From NCBI RefSeq assembly GCF_900106755.1, contig NZ_FNNN01000001.1, positions 372,001 through 436,000 on the forward strand: a stretch of 64,000 bases of DNA. Reading direction: 5' to 3'. The stretch comes from Bacteroides faecis MAJ27. GTDB taxonomy: Bacteria; Bacteroidota; Bacteroidia; Bacteroidales; Bacteroidaceae. Below are positions 38,980-47,681 of this stretch, piece by piece. The translations under genes and the position numbers were made by a program. Position 1 is the stretch's first letter; each line of letters starts with the position of its first letter. The notes beneath the pieces are model-generated. The model worked only from the letters and a program-made list of their open reading frames with translations, had not been told where the DNA came from and searched no databases.

Positions 38980-39828
38980 ATGAAAAAGATAGCAATTCAA
39001 GGAACACTCGGCTCATATCACGATATCGCCGCACACAAGTACTTCGAGGGAGAAGAAATAGAGTTAATCTGTTGTGCCAGCTTCGAAGACGTGTTTACTT
39101 CGATACGGAAAGACAGCCAAGTTATCGGAATGCTAGCCATCGAAAATACGATAGCGGGAAGCCTGCTGCACAACAATGAATTGTTGAGACAAAGCGGCAC
39201 ACAGATTATCGGTGAATACAAGCTGCGCATCTCACATAGCTTCGTCTGTCTGCCCGAAGAAAACTGGGAAGACCTGACAGAAGTCAACTCCCACCCTATC
39301 GCCCTGATGCAATGCCGTGATTTTCTGAATCAGCATCCGCAACTCAAAGTAGTGGAAGGAGAAGATACGGCACGCAGCGCGGAAATCATCAAGAAAGAAA
39401 ACCTGAAAGGGCATGCAGCTATCTGTTCAAAAGCTGCGGCAGAACGGTATGGAATGAAAGTGCTGCAAGAAGGCATCGAAACCAATAAACACAACTTCAC
39501 CCGTTTTCTGGTAGTTGCCGATCCATGGCAGGTAGACGAACTTCGCCAGCATCACGCAAAAGCGACCAATAAAGCAAGCATGGTATTCACATTGCCACAC
39601 ACAGAAGGAAGCCTGTCACAAGTATTATCCATTCTTTCGTTCTACAACATCAATCTGACAAAGATACAATCCCTGCCGATCATCGGACGGGAATGGGAAT
39701 ATCAATTTTACGTTGACGTGTCTTTCAATGATTATCTGAGATATAAACAATCTATTGCAGCAATTACTCCATTAACCAAAGAACTTAAAATATTAGGCGA
39801 ATATGCAGAAGGAAAGTCAAACGTATAA
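38980..39828 (+). CDS. pheA: Prephenate dehydratase
   Basis: A 282-residue enzyme: the dehydratase domain (1-185) begins IAIQGTLGSYHDIAAHKYF and has the catalytic motif NFTRFLVV; an ACT domain follows (about 200-280, LPHTEGSLSQVLSILSFYNI; IQSLPIIGREWEYQFYVD) and should bind Phe for feedback control. It converts prephenate to phenylpyruvate. No chorismate mutase is fused here; that activity is in the third gene of the operon. Its end overlaps the aminotransferase start by 26 bases. Confidence 0.95.
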   Translation: MKKIAIQGTLGSYHDIAAHKYFEGEEIELICCASFEDVFTSIRKDSQVIGMLAIENTIAGSLLHNNELLRQSGTQIIGEYKLRISHSFVCLPEENWEDLTEVNSHPIALMQCRDFLNQHPQLKVVEGEDTARSAEIIKKENLKGHAAICSKAAAERYGMKVLQEGIETNKHNFTRFLVVADPWQVDELRQHHAKATNKASMVFTLPHTEGSLSQVLSILSFYNINLTKIQSLPIIGREWEYQFYVDVSFNDYLRYKQSIAAITPLTKELKILGEYAEGKSNV

Positions 39829-40984
39829 AATCGCTCCTGCCGAAAGATTGGCAAGTGTCAGCGAATACTACTTCTCGAAGAAACTGAAAGAGGTAGCACA
39901 AATGAATGCAGAAGGAAAGGACGTTATCAGTCTGGGTATCGGAAGTCCTGATATGCCTCCTTCCAAAGAAACAATCGAAACATTGTGCAACAATGCACAC
40001 GATCCCAACGGACATGGCTACCAACCGTATGTGGGCATACCGGAACTTCGGAAAGGTTTCGCAGCCTGGTATCAACGCTGGTATGGAGTAGAACTGAACC
40101 CGAATACGGAAATACAGCCACTGATTGGTTCTAAAGAAGGTATCCTTCATGTCACACTGGCTTTCGTTAATCCGGGTGAACAGGTATTGGTACCCAATCC
40201 GGGATACCCTACTTATACTTCACTGAGTAAAATACTCGGTGCGGAAGTGATCAGCTATGACCTGAAAGAAGAGGATGGATGGATGCCCGACTTTGAAGCA
40301 TTAGAAAAGATGGACCTGAGCCGCGTGAAACTAATGTGGACCAACTATCCGAATATGCCGACAGGAGCCAACGCCACTCCGGAACTCTACGAACGTCTGG
40401 TAGACTTCGCACGCCGCAAGAATATCGTCATCGTGAATGACAACCCGTACAGCTTTATCCTGAACGAAAAGCCGATCAGTATTCTCAGTGTACCGGGAGC
40501 CAAAGAGTGCTGCATCGAATTCAACTCCATGAGCAAAAGCCACAACATGCCGGGATGGCGTATCGGAATGTTGGCATCGAATGCAGAATTCGTACAATGG
40601 ATACTGAAAGTAAAAAGCAATATCGACAGCGGAATGTTCCGTGCCATGCAACTGGCAGCTGCCACAGCTCTGGAAGCCGAAGCGGACTGGTACGAAGGCA
40701 ACAACCACAACTATCGTGGCCGCCGCCATCTGGCCGGTGAAATAATGAAAACGCTGGGGTGTACCTACGATGAAAACCAAGTGGGAATGTTCCTTTGGGG
40801 AAAGATTCCCGCTTCCTGCAAAGACGTAGAGGAACTGACTGAAAAAGTATTGCATGAAGCAAGAGTCTTCATCACTCCGGGATTTATCTTTGGCAGCAAC
40901 GGAGCAAGATACATCCGTATTTCTCTTTGCTGCAAAGATGCCAAGTTAGCGGAGGCATTAGAAAGAATCAAGAAACTTTCTTAA
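39803..40984 (+). CDS. Class I/II PLP aminotransferase, probably aromatic/prephenate-type
   Basis: A 393-residue fold-type I aminotransferase with GIGSPDMPP, YQPYVGIPELRKGFA, the PLP lysine motif FNSMSKSHNMPGWRIG and RISLCC near the end. The position inside the pheA-tyrA operon suggests it aminates phenylpyruvate, 4-hydroxyphenylpyruvate or prephenate. In other contexts such proteins are annotated as LL-diaminopimelate or aspartate aminotransferases, so the substrate is inferred from context. Overlaps pheA by 26 bases. Confidence 0.88.
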   Translation: MQKESQTYKIAPAERLASVSEYYFSKKLKEVAQMNAEGKDVISLGIGSPDMPPSKETIETLCNNAHDPNGHGYQPYVGIPELRKGFAAWYQRWYGVELNPNTEIQPLIGSKEGILHVTLAFVNPGEQVLVPNPGYPTYTSLSKILGAEVISYDLKEEDGWMPDFEALEKMDLSRVKLMWTNYPNMPTGANATPELYERLVDFARRKNIVIVNDNPYSFILNEKPISILSVPGAKECCIEFNSMSKSHNMPGWRIGMLASNAEFVQWILKVKSNIDSGMFRAMQLAAATALEAEADWYEGNNHNYRGRRHLAGEIMKTLGCTYDENQVGMFLWGKIPASCKDVEELTEKVLHEARVFITPGFIFGSNGARYIRISLCCKDAKLAEALERIKKLS

Positions 40985-41074
40985 AAAAGACCGATTAGAA
41001 TAACTCAAAAGGCAGACCAGACAAACGTCTGTCCCAAAGAATAAGAACAAGAATAAAATAAAAACAATAAGAAT

Positions 41075-42136
41075 ATGGAACTCGAATCAATTTTATTACC
41101 AGGTATTGAAGCTAAAAGACCGATTGTTATTGCTGGTCCGTGCAGCGCAGAAACTGAAGAGCAAGTAATGGACACCGCCAAACAGCTGGCAGCTAAAGGA
41201 CAAAAGATATACCGCGCCGGCATCTGGAAACCGCGTACCAAACCGGGAGGTTTCGAAGGAATCGGTGTAGAAGGACTTGCCTGGCTGAAGGAAGTAAAGA
41301 AAGAAACAGGTATGTATGTTTCTACCGAAGTAGCGACTGCCAAACACGTTTACGAATGTCTGAAAGCCGGAATCGATATCCTTTGGGTGGGTGCACGTAC
41401 CACAGCCAATCCTTTCGCCGTGCAGGAAATAGCCGATGCATTGAAAGGCGTTGATATCCCCGTATTGGTAAAGAACCCGGTAAACCCTGACCTGGAATTA
41501 TGGATCGGCGCACTGGAGCGCATCAACAATGCAGGTCTGAAACGTCTGGGAGCTATCCACCGTGGTTTCAGCAGCTACGACAAAAAGATATACCGCAACC
41601 TTCCGCAATGGCACATTCCTATCGAACTGCGCCGCCGTCTGCCTAATCTGCCGATTTTCTGCGACCCGAGCCACATCGGAGGAAAACGCGAACTGATTGC
41701 CCCGCTCTGCCAACAGGCAATGGACCTCAACTTCGACGGTCTGATCGTAGAAAGCCACTGTAATCCGGACTGTGCATGGAGCGATGCTTCTCAGCAGGTA
41801 ACTCCGGATGTACTCGACTACATTCTCAATTTACTGGTGATCCGTACAGAAACCCAGACCACAGAAAGTCTGACTCAGTTGCGTAAGCAAATCGACGAAT
41901 GTGACGACAACATTATTCAGGAACTGGCAAAAAGAATGCGCGTAGCACGTGAAATCGGTACTTATAAGAAAGAACATGGAATCACCGTTCTTCAAGCCGG
42001 ACGCTACAATGAAATTCTGGAGAAACGCGGTGCGCAAGGAGAACAATGTGGTATGAGCGCAGACTTTATGAAGCTTATCTTCGAAGCAATCCACGAAGAG
42101 TCTGTCCGCCAACAGGTCGAGATTATCAATAAATAA
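41075..42136 (+). CDS. Bifunctional DAHP synthase / chorismate mutase
   Basis: A 353-residue fusion. Residues 1-255 are a DAHP synthase of the KDO8P-like type (VIAGPCSAETEEQ, RAGIWKPRTKPGGFEG, WVGARTTANPFAVQEIA, FCDPSHIGGKRE); residues 270-350 are an AroQ chorismate mutase (LRKQIDECDDNIIQELAKRM, VAREIGTYKKEHG). It carries out the first step of the shikimate route and the branch step towards prephenate; the mutase domain usually also serves as the sensor for feedback. Third gene of the operon. Confidence 0.94.
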   Translation: MELESILLPGIEAKRPIVIAGPCSAETEEQVMDTAKQLAAKGQKIYRAGIWKPRTKPGGFEGIGVEGLAWLKEVKKETGMYVSTEVATAKHVYECLKAGIDILWVGARTTANPFAVQEIADALKGVDIPVLVKNPVNPDLELWIGALERINNAGLKRLGAIHRGFSSYDKKIYRNLPQWHIPIELRRRLPNLPIFCDPSHIGGKRELIAPLCQQAMDLNFDGLIVESHCNPDCAWSDASQQVTPDVLDYILNLLVIRTETQTTESLTQLRKQIDECDDNIIQELAKRMRVAREIGTYKKEHGITVLQAGRYNEILEKRGAQGEQCGMSADFMKLIFEAIHEESVRQQVEIINK

Positions 42137-42236
42137 AAAGCGAAAGAGAAATCAAGAATCAAATGGAAACTAACAAATAAACTGAGGCCGACCAGAAAGT
42201 CAATAGTAACTCAAAACTCTCCAATAAATAATAGAT

Positions 42237-43010
42237 ATGAGAATATTAATCCTCGGAGCCGGTAAGATGGGCTCCTTCTTTACTGATATACTGAGCTTTC
42301 AGCATGAGACAGCCGTGTTCGATGTCAACCCGCACCAGTTGCGTTTCGTGTATAATACCTATCGCTTCACCACATTGGAAGAGATCAAGGACTTCGAACC
42401 GGAACTGGTTATCAATGCCGCTACAGTAAAGTATACGCTGGACGCCTTCCGTAAAGTATTGCCTGTGCTTCCCAAAGACTGTATCATCAGTGACATCGCT
42501 TCCGTAAAGACAGGACTGAAGAAGTTCTACGAAGAAAGTGGATTCCGGTATGTCTCCAGTCACCCGATGTTCGGTCCGACATTTGCCAGCCTCAGCAATC
42601 TGAGCAGCGAGAACGCAATTATCATCAGTGAAGGAGACCACTTGGGAAAGATTTTCTTCAAAGATCTCTACCAGACGCTACGCCTGAATATCTTTGAATA
42701 CACGTTCGACGAACATGATGAAACGGTAGCATACTCGCTCTCCATTCCGTTCGTTTCGACTTTCGTTTTTGCTGCAGTGATGAAGCATCAGGAAGCTCCA
42801 GGAACTACTTTCAAGAAGCATATGGCTATCGCAAAAGGACTACTGAGCGAAGATGATTACCTCCTTCAGGAAATCCTGTTCAACCCACGCACCCCGGGAC
42901 AAGTAACCAATATCCGGACGGAGTTGAAAAATCTTCTCGAAATCATCGAAAAGAAAGACGCGGATGGCATGAAAGCCTATCTTACGAAAATTCGGGAAAA
43001 GATCAAATAA
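42237..43010 (+). CDS. tyrA: Prephenate dehydrogenase
   Basis: A 257-residue NAD(P)-dependent dehydrogenase with Rossmann start ILILGAGKMGSFFTD, SDIASVKTGLKKF and SSHPMFGPTFASL, then an all-helical C-terminal domain. It converts prephenate to 4-hydroxyphenylpyruvate for tyrosine. No ACT or chorismate mutase domain, so control probably rests on the leader attenuator and the upstream enzymes. Last gene of the operon, 100 bases after the DAHP synthase gene. Confidence 0.92.
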   Translation: MRILILGAGKMGSFFTDILSFQHETAVFDVNPHQLRFVYNTYRFTTLEEIKDFEPELVINAATVKYTLDAFRKVLPVLPKDCIISDIASVKTGLKKFYEESGFRYVSSHPMFGPTFASLSNLSSENAIIISEGDHLGKIFFKDLYQTLRLNIFEYTFDEHDETVAYSLSIPFVSTFVFAAVMKHQEAPGTTFKKHMAIAKGLLSEDDYLLQEILFNPRTPGQVTNIRTELKNLLEIIEKKDADGMKAYLTKIREKIK

Positions 43011-43020
43011 GCCTTTTGAA

Positions 43021-43100
43021 TGAAGAATGAAGAATGATGAATGAAGAATTAGCTGCGCTATCACGCTGCAAAGTAATTCTTCATCCATCATTCTTCATTT
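43021..43100 (+). repeat. GAATGAAGAATG-type hairpin after tyrA
   Basis: Arms 43021-43051 (TGAAGAATGAAGAATGATG...) and 43074-43100 (TAATTCTTCATCCATC...) are nearly complementary and surround a loop with AGCTGCGC. It starts 11 bases after tyrA. It may end or protect the operon transcript. Confidence 0.75.
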
Positions 43101-43182
43101 CTATGCCCTCATAGGTTAATTCTTATATCGGACACACATTAGGGGGCAGTCCGAAAAGCCTGTTTGAGCTCCATACTGTACC

Positions 43183-43307
43183 GAAATGAACTAAATTATA
43201 AATTAAGGATTAGGCACGGATGACACGGATTTCACGGTTGTTTTACGTAATCATAGCACTAAAACCGTGAAATCCGTGTCATCCGTGCCTAAATATATTC
43301 TTTTCCG
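43183..43307 (+). repeat. Hairpin repeat element, copy C
   Basis: A 125-base element with a perfect 30-bp inverted repeat (43210-43239 and 43263-43292; arm begins TTAGGCACGGATGACACGG) and a 23-base core with TTTTACGTAATCATAGCAC. Flanks match copy B in the opposite orientation. It lies between tyrA and dnaG. Confidence 0.92.
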
Positions 43308-43374
43308 TACAGAAAGAAACAAACTGAAAACAACCGGGGTTTCGGATCGATCCCGCATTAGATAAGATTTAACG

Positions 43375-43411
43375 ATCCCCTGCAAAAAAGTTCTTTGCAG
43401 GGGATTTTTTT
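43375..43411 (+). terminator. Intrinsic terminator upstream of dnaG
   Basis: A perfect 12-bp stem (43375-43386 with 43394-43405, ATCCCCTGCAAA), 7-base loop, and a T-run 43405-43411. It ends transcripts coming from the aromatic operon. Its right arm contains the TTTG used as the -33 box of dnaG. Confidence 0.9.
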
Positions 43412-43424
43412 ATATGTACCTTTG
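43394..43424 (+). promoter_or_regulatory. Promoter of dnaG
   Basis: TTTG (43394-43397), a 19-base spacer and TACCTTTG (43417-43424) match the Bacteroides promoter perfectly. Start of transcription is expected near 43431, about 29 bases before the ATG. Confidence 0.85.
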
Positions 43425-43459
43425 TATCCGCAAAAACGGAATGACAGGAGAAAAGAAGA

Positions 43460-45628
43460 ATGATAGATCAAACCACCATAGACCGTATTTTAGATGCCGC
43501 ACAGATTGTAGATGTAGTATCTGAGTTTGTCACGCTGCGCAAACGCGGAGTGAATTATGTAGGTCTGTGCCCGTTCCACAACGAAAAGACTCCGTCATTC
43601 AGTGTCTCTCCAGCCAAAGGACTTTGTAAATGTTTCAGCTGCGGCAAAGGTGGAAACTCAGTCCACTTCATCATGGAGCACGAACAGATGTCGTATTACG
43701 AGGCACTGAAATATCTTGCCAAGAAATACAACATCGAAATCAAAGAGCGGGAACTGACCAATGAAGAGAAACAAGCGCAGACAACGCGTGAAAGTATGTT
43801 CATTGTCAATAACTTCGCCCGTGATTACTTCCAGAATATCTTAAAGAATCATGTAGACGGTCGCAGCATCGGTTTGGCTTATTTCCGCCAGCGTGGATTC
43901 CGTGATGACATCATCGAAAAATTCCAGTTAGGCTACTGTACGGAAAGCCACGATGCCATGTCACAAGAAGCATTGCGCAAAGGCTACAAAAAAGAGTTCC
44001 TTGTAAAAACAGGCATCTGCTACGAGACGGACGACCATCGTCTTCGTGACCGCTTCTGGGGACGTGTGATTTTCCCTGTTCATACGCTCTCGGGGAAAGT
44101 GGTCGCATTCGGCGGACGTGTATTAAGTACTGCCACCAAAGGGGTGAAAGTAAAATACGTCAACTCTCCCGAATCGGAAATCTACCACAAGAGTAACGAG
44201 CTATACGGAATCTATTTTGCCAAACAGGCTATTGTCAAGCAAGACAGATGTTTCCTGGTCGAGGGATACACGGACGTTATCTCTATGCACCAATCGGGCA
44301 TAGAAAACGTAGTTGCCTCTTCGGGAACCGCACTGACTCCGGGGCAGATTCGTCTGATTCATCGTTTCACCAACAACATTACCGTACTCTATGACGGTGA
44401 CGTAGCAGGCATCAAAGCCTCTATCCGAGGGATTGACATGCTGCTGGAAGAAGGCATGAATATCAAAGTATGTCTGTTGCCGGACGGAGACGACCCGGAC
44501 TCTTTTGCCCGCAAACATAATTCGGAGGAGTTTCAAACATTCATCCGTGAACACGAAAAAGACTTTATCCGCTTCAAGACGGATCTTCTGATGGAAGATG
44601 CGGGTAAAGATCCGATCAAACGAGCGGAACTGATATCTAATATCGTACGAAGTATTTCCGTCATACCGGAAGCCATTATACGAGATGTCTACATCAAGGA
44701 ATGTAGTCAGCACCTGCGCATCGAAGAAAAGTTACTGGTAGCGGAAGTGGCCAAGTTAAGAGAGGCGCAAGCCGAAAAAGCGAACCGCCCCAGCTACAAC
44801 AATACAACTTCAACCACCAACAGCAGTTCCGAGGCTTCTAATGTATCCGATACTCCGGGTTATCCCGGCGGCTCAGGTCCTTACGGTACCGGAATGCCAC
44901 CGGAACCCGTTTATGATGATCAAGGTAATATCGTATCCTTTGCAGATCCGATGCCTGCCGCTTCAGAAGGCGTAACAGGATTTCCTCCCGGAGAGGTTTC
45001 TCCTTCCACTAATACAGCTGTTTCCAGCGATTCTTATACCTCTTTTATTCCGCAGGAAGGAAAAGAGGGCCAGGAGTTTTACAAGTTCGAGCGACTGATC
45101 TTACAAGCAGTGGTCCGTTATGGTGAAAAGATCATGTGCAACCTTACTGACGAGGAAGGAAATGAAGTTCCGGTAACCGTTATCGAATACGTGATTAATG
45201 ACCTGAAAGAAGATGATTTAGCTTTCCATAATCCGTTACACCGGCAGATTCTGACAGAAGCCGCTACGCATATACACGATGCCGGATTCATCGCAGAACG
45301 CTACTTTCTGGCACATCCCGACCAGACCATCAGCAGATTGAGCGTGGATCTGATCAATGTACGTTACCAGCTAAGTAAATATCACTCGAAATCACAGAAA
45401 CTCGTAACAGACGAAGAGCGTCTCTACGAACTCGTCCCGATGCTGATGATCAATTTCAAATATGCGATCGTTACGGAAGAGTTAAAGCACATGCTTTATG
45501 CACTGCAAGATCCGGCATTAGCCCATGACAATGAGAAATGTAATTCGCTGATGCAACGTTACAATGAATTGCGGGAAGTACAAAGTCTGATGGCGAAACG
45601 CCTGGGCGACCGTGTTGTATTACGCTAA
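43460..45628 (+). CDS. dnaG: DNA primase DnaG
   Basis: A 722-residue primase. The zinc site is Cys37, His40, Cys58, Cys61 (CPFHNEKTPSF; CKCFSCGKGG). The RNA polymerase domain has GRVIFPVHTLSGKVVAFGGR, the TOPRIM motif FLVEGYTDVI and LYDGDVAGIKAS. Between about 440 and 540 lies a low-complexity Ser/Thr/Pro/Gly linker (NNTTSTTNSSSEASN) before the helicase-binding C-terminal domain. It makes RNA primers at the replication fork. Monocistronic with its own promoter; a 22-bp repeat array follows the stop by 6 bases. Confidence 0.96.
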   Translation: MIDQTTIDRILDAAQIVDVVSEFVTLRKRGVNYVGLCPFHNEKTPSFSVSPAKGLCKCFSCGKGGNSVHFIMEHEQMSYYEALKYLAKKYNIEIKERELTNEEKQAQTTRESMFIVNNFARDYFQNILKNHVDGRSIGLAYFRQRGFRDDIIEKFQLGYCTESHDAMSQEALRKGYKKEFLVKTGICYETDDHRLRDRFWGRVIFPVHTLSGKVVAFGGRVLSTATKGVKVKYVNSPESEIYHKSNELYGIYFAKQAIVKQDRCFLVEGYTDVISMHQSGIENVVASSGTALTPGQIRLIHRFTNNITVLYDGDVAGIKASIRGIDMLLEEGMNIKVCLLPDGDDPDSFARKHNSEEFQTFIREHEKDFIRFKTDLLMEDAGKDPIKRAELISNIVRSISVIPEAIIRDVYIKECSQHLRIEEKLLVAEVAKLREAQAEKANRPSYNNTTSTTNSSSEASNVSDTPGYPGGSGPYGTGMPPEPVYDDQGNIVSFADPMPAASEGVTGFPPGEVSPSTNTAVSSDSYTSFIPQEGKEGQEFYKFERLILQAVVRYGEKIMCNLTDEEGNEVPVTVIEYVINDLKEDDLAFHNPLHRQILTEAATHIHDAGFIAERYFLAHPDQTISRLSVDLINVRYQLSKYHSKSQKLVTDEERLYELVPMLMINFKYAIVTEELKHMLYALQDPALAHDNEKCNSLMQRYNELREVQSLMAKRLGDRVVLR

Positions 45629-45634
45629 ATTCCT

Positions 45635-45713
45635 CATCGGTGCCGCTCCCCCTCCTCATCGGTGCCGAAGCACTCCTTCCCCGGTGCCGGAGACAGCCCT
45701 CATCGGTGGGGAA
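45635..45713. repeat. 22-bp tandem repeat array (CGGTGCCG type), second copy
   Basis: Units start at 45635, 45657, 45679 and 45701, exactly 22 bases apart, built as in the array at 32501-32580 (CATCGGTGCCG and CCCCGGTGCCGG starts, CCT ends). It again lies between convergent genes, dnaG and folE. Confidence 0.9.
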
Positions 45714-45741
45714 CTACATCGTCCACATTTTGTAAAGCGTA

Positions 45742-46332
45742 TTACACCCTGCCGTGCTGAATCAGATTCATAAACTCTTCACGAGTCTTGGCCTGATTGA
45801 AAGCTCCTGTAAAGTCTGAAGTAGTAGTAATAGAATTCTGTTTTTCCACGCCGCGCATCTGCATACACATATGCTTTGCCTCCACTACCACCATCACTCC
45901 CAATGGGTTCAGTGTTTCCTGGATGCAATCTTTGATTTGCAGCGTCATGCGTTCCTGCACTTGCAGGCGATGGGAAAAGATATCGACTACCCGGGCAATC
46001 TTGCTCAATCCCGTGATGTAGCCGTTAGGGATATATGCCACGTGTGCTTTTCCGTAGAACGGCAACATGTGGTGTTCGCAGAGAGAGAAGAAATCGATGT
46101 CTTTCACTATCACCATCTGACTGTATTCTTCCTGAAACTTAGCCGAACGCAACACTTCATGAGGGTCCATGTGATAACCTTTCGTCAGACTCAGCATAGC
46201 CTTGGCAACACGCTCGGGAGTCTTCAACAAGCCTTCCCGTCCGGCATCTTCACCCAACAAAGTTATAATACTGTGATAATGACTTTTCAACTCCTCCAAA
46301 TTCGGAGAGACAATTTCTTCTTTTTCTAACAT
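45742..46332 (-). CDS. folE: GTP cyclohydrolase I
   Basis: A 196-residue enzyme with [35 protein letters not shown] (zinc Cys and His), [23 protein letters not shown] and [17 protein letters not shown]. It starts folate/pterin synthesis from GTP. The start [10 protein letters not shown] is preferred; an in-frame ATG 60 bases earlier would lie inside the SPOR gene. It follows the SPOR gene by 7 bases. Confidence 0.94.
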   Translation of the reverse strand: MLEKEEIVSPNLEELKSHYHSIITLLGEDAGREGLLKTPERVAKAMLSLTKGYHMDPHEVLRSAKFQEEYSQMVIVKDIDFFSLCEHHMLPFYGKAHVAYIPNGYITGLSKIARVVDIFSHRLQVQERMTLQIKDCIQETLNPLGVMVVVEAKHMCMQMRGVEKQNSITTTSDFTGAFNQAKTREEFMNLIQHGRV

Positions 46333-46339
46333 GATACAA

Positions 46340-46789
46340 TTATAAAGGAATATTGATCTGGTCTTTGACGATAGAGACCTCTTTGAATACACCGGTTGCC
46401 TTGAGTTTACGCATCATCGCGTCCGCCTCTTCAATGCTCCGGAAATCACCCACACGACAGAGCCAGCGGGGAGGATTGAACGAAGTGTAAATCGTCAGTT
46501 CGGGGAAATACTCTTTGATGCGGGAAGCTACACGATAAGCATCATTCTTTGCCTCACGGGTATTATTGCCGGCATACGCCTGTATTCTGAATCCGGCTGC
46601 CTTCAACACTTTCTGTTCGCCCATAGAAGGACGTTCCACGCCTATCAATGCCTCTATCTTAGGGTCTTGATGAATCGTCACCTTTCCCTGTCCCGGCACT
46701 GTACGCTCCAGACTCTTGATGATGTTCTGCGCCTGTGCACCAACAGCGGTAAAAGCCAGCATCCATAAAAGTAAACCTAGTTTTCTCAT
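46340..46789 (-). CDS. SPOR-domain secreted protein
   Basis: A 149-residue protein with a signal peptide ([21 protein letters not shown]) and a C-terminal SPOR domain ([32 protein letters not shown]). SPOR domains bind glycan strands lacking stem peptides at division sites. It probably shares a transcript with folE. Confidence 0.88.
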   Translation of the reverse strand: MRKLGLLLWMLAFTAVGAQAQNIIKSLERTVPGQGKVTIHQDPKIEALIGVERPSMGEQKVLKAAGFRIQAYAGNNTREAKNDAYRVASRIKEYFPELTIYTSFNPPRWLCRVGDFRSIEEADAMMRKLKATGVFKEVSIVKDQINIPL

Positions 46790-46808
46790 TCGATAAAAGT
46801 TTAATTTC

Positions 46809-46883
46809 AGGCACGGATTACACGGATTTCACGGTTAGCTGCGCACAGTCTTTAAATCCGTGTCATCCGTGTCATCCGTGCCT
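46809..46883. repeat. GGCACGGATGACACGG-type hairpin repeat, copy D
   Basis: Left arm 46809-46829 (AGGCACGGATTACACGGATTT) and right arm 46854-46883, where GTCATCCGT is duplicated. The core differs from copies B and C. Between tpiA and the SPOR gene. Confidence 0.85.
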
Positions 46884-46894
46884 AAAAATTATAA

Positions 46895-47653
46895 TTATGC
46901 ATTGAACGCATCGATGATACCCTTGAAGTCAGAAACTTTCAGAGCAGCACCACCAATCAGTCCACCGTCTACGTCGGGGTTAGAGAACAGTTCTTTCGCA
47001 TTAGAAGGCTTGCAGCTACCACCGTAAAGGATAGAAGTGTTGTCAGCGATTTCCTTGCCATATTTGTCAGCTACGATTGAACGGATGAAAGCGTGGATTT
47101 CCTGAGCTTGTTCAGGAGTAGCAGTTTTACCTGTACCGATAGCCCAAACCGGTTCGTAAGCAAGGATGATCTTAGAGAAGTCTTCAGCAGACAGAGAGAA
47201 TACAGATTCCATCTGAGCAGCTACTACTTCGTTCTGCTTGTTAGCTTCGCGTTCTTCCAGCACTTCACCGATACAGAAGATCGGAGTCAGACCGTTAGCC
47301 AAAGCCAATTTTACTTTTTCTTCAAGGATAGCAACAGTTTCACCGTAGTAAGCACGGCGTTCTGAGTGACCCAGGATTACATATTTTGCACCTGTAGAAG
47401 CTACCATTTCAGCAGAAACTTCACCGGTATATGCACCGGATGCTTTGTCTGCACAGTTTTCCGCACCTACACCGATCTTAGCTGCATCTACCAACGGAGT
47501 TACAGAAGCGAGGTGAATAAACGGAGTACAGATGATTACATCACAGTTAGGCTTTTCGTTAGCCAATGCTTCGTTCAGTTCTTTTGCCAAAGCGATACCC
47601 TCTTGAAGGGTTTTGTTCATTTTCCAGTTTCCTGCAACAATGTTCTTTCTCAT
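46895..47653 (-). CDS. tpiA: Triosephosphate isomerase
   Basis: A 252-residue TIM barrel with [12 protein letters not shown] (substrate Asn and Lys), [10 protein letters not shown] (catalytic His), [22 protein letters not shown] (catalytic Glu) and [14 protein letters not shown]. Central glycolytic enzyme. It lies 28 bases after the DoxX gene, so probably the third gene of the DUF1599-DoxX-tpiA unit. Confidence 0.97.
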   Translation of the reverse strand: MRKNIVAGNWKMNKTLQEGIALAKELNEALANEKPNCDVIICTPFIHLASVTPLVDAAKIGVGAENCADKASGAYTGEVSAEMVASTGAKYVILGHSERRAYYGETVAILEEKVKLALANGLTPIFCIGEVLEEREANKQNEVVAAQMESVFSLSAEDFSKIILAYEPVWAIGTGKTATPEQAQEIHAFIRSIVADKYGKEIADNTSILYGGSCKPSNAKELFSNPDVDGGLIGGAALKVSDFKGIIDAFNA

Positions 47654-47681
47654 TTTGTTCTTTATTTAAAGGGTTAATAAA

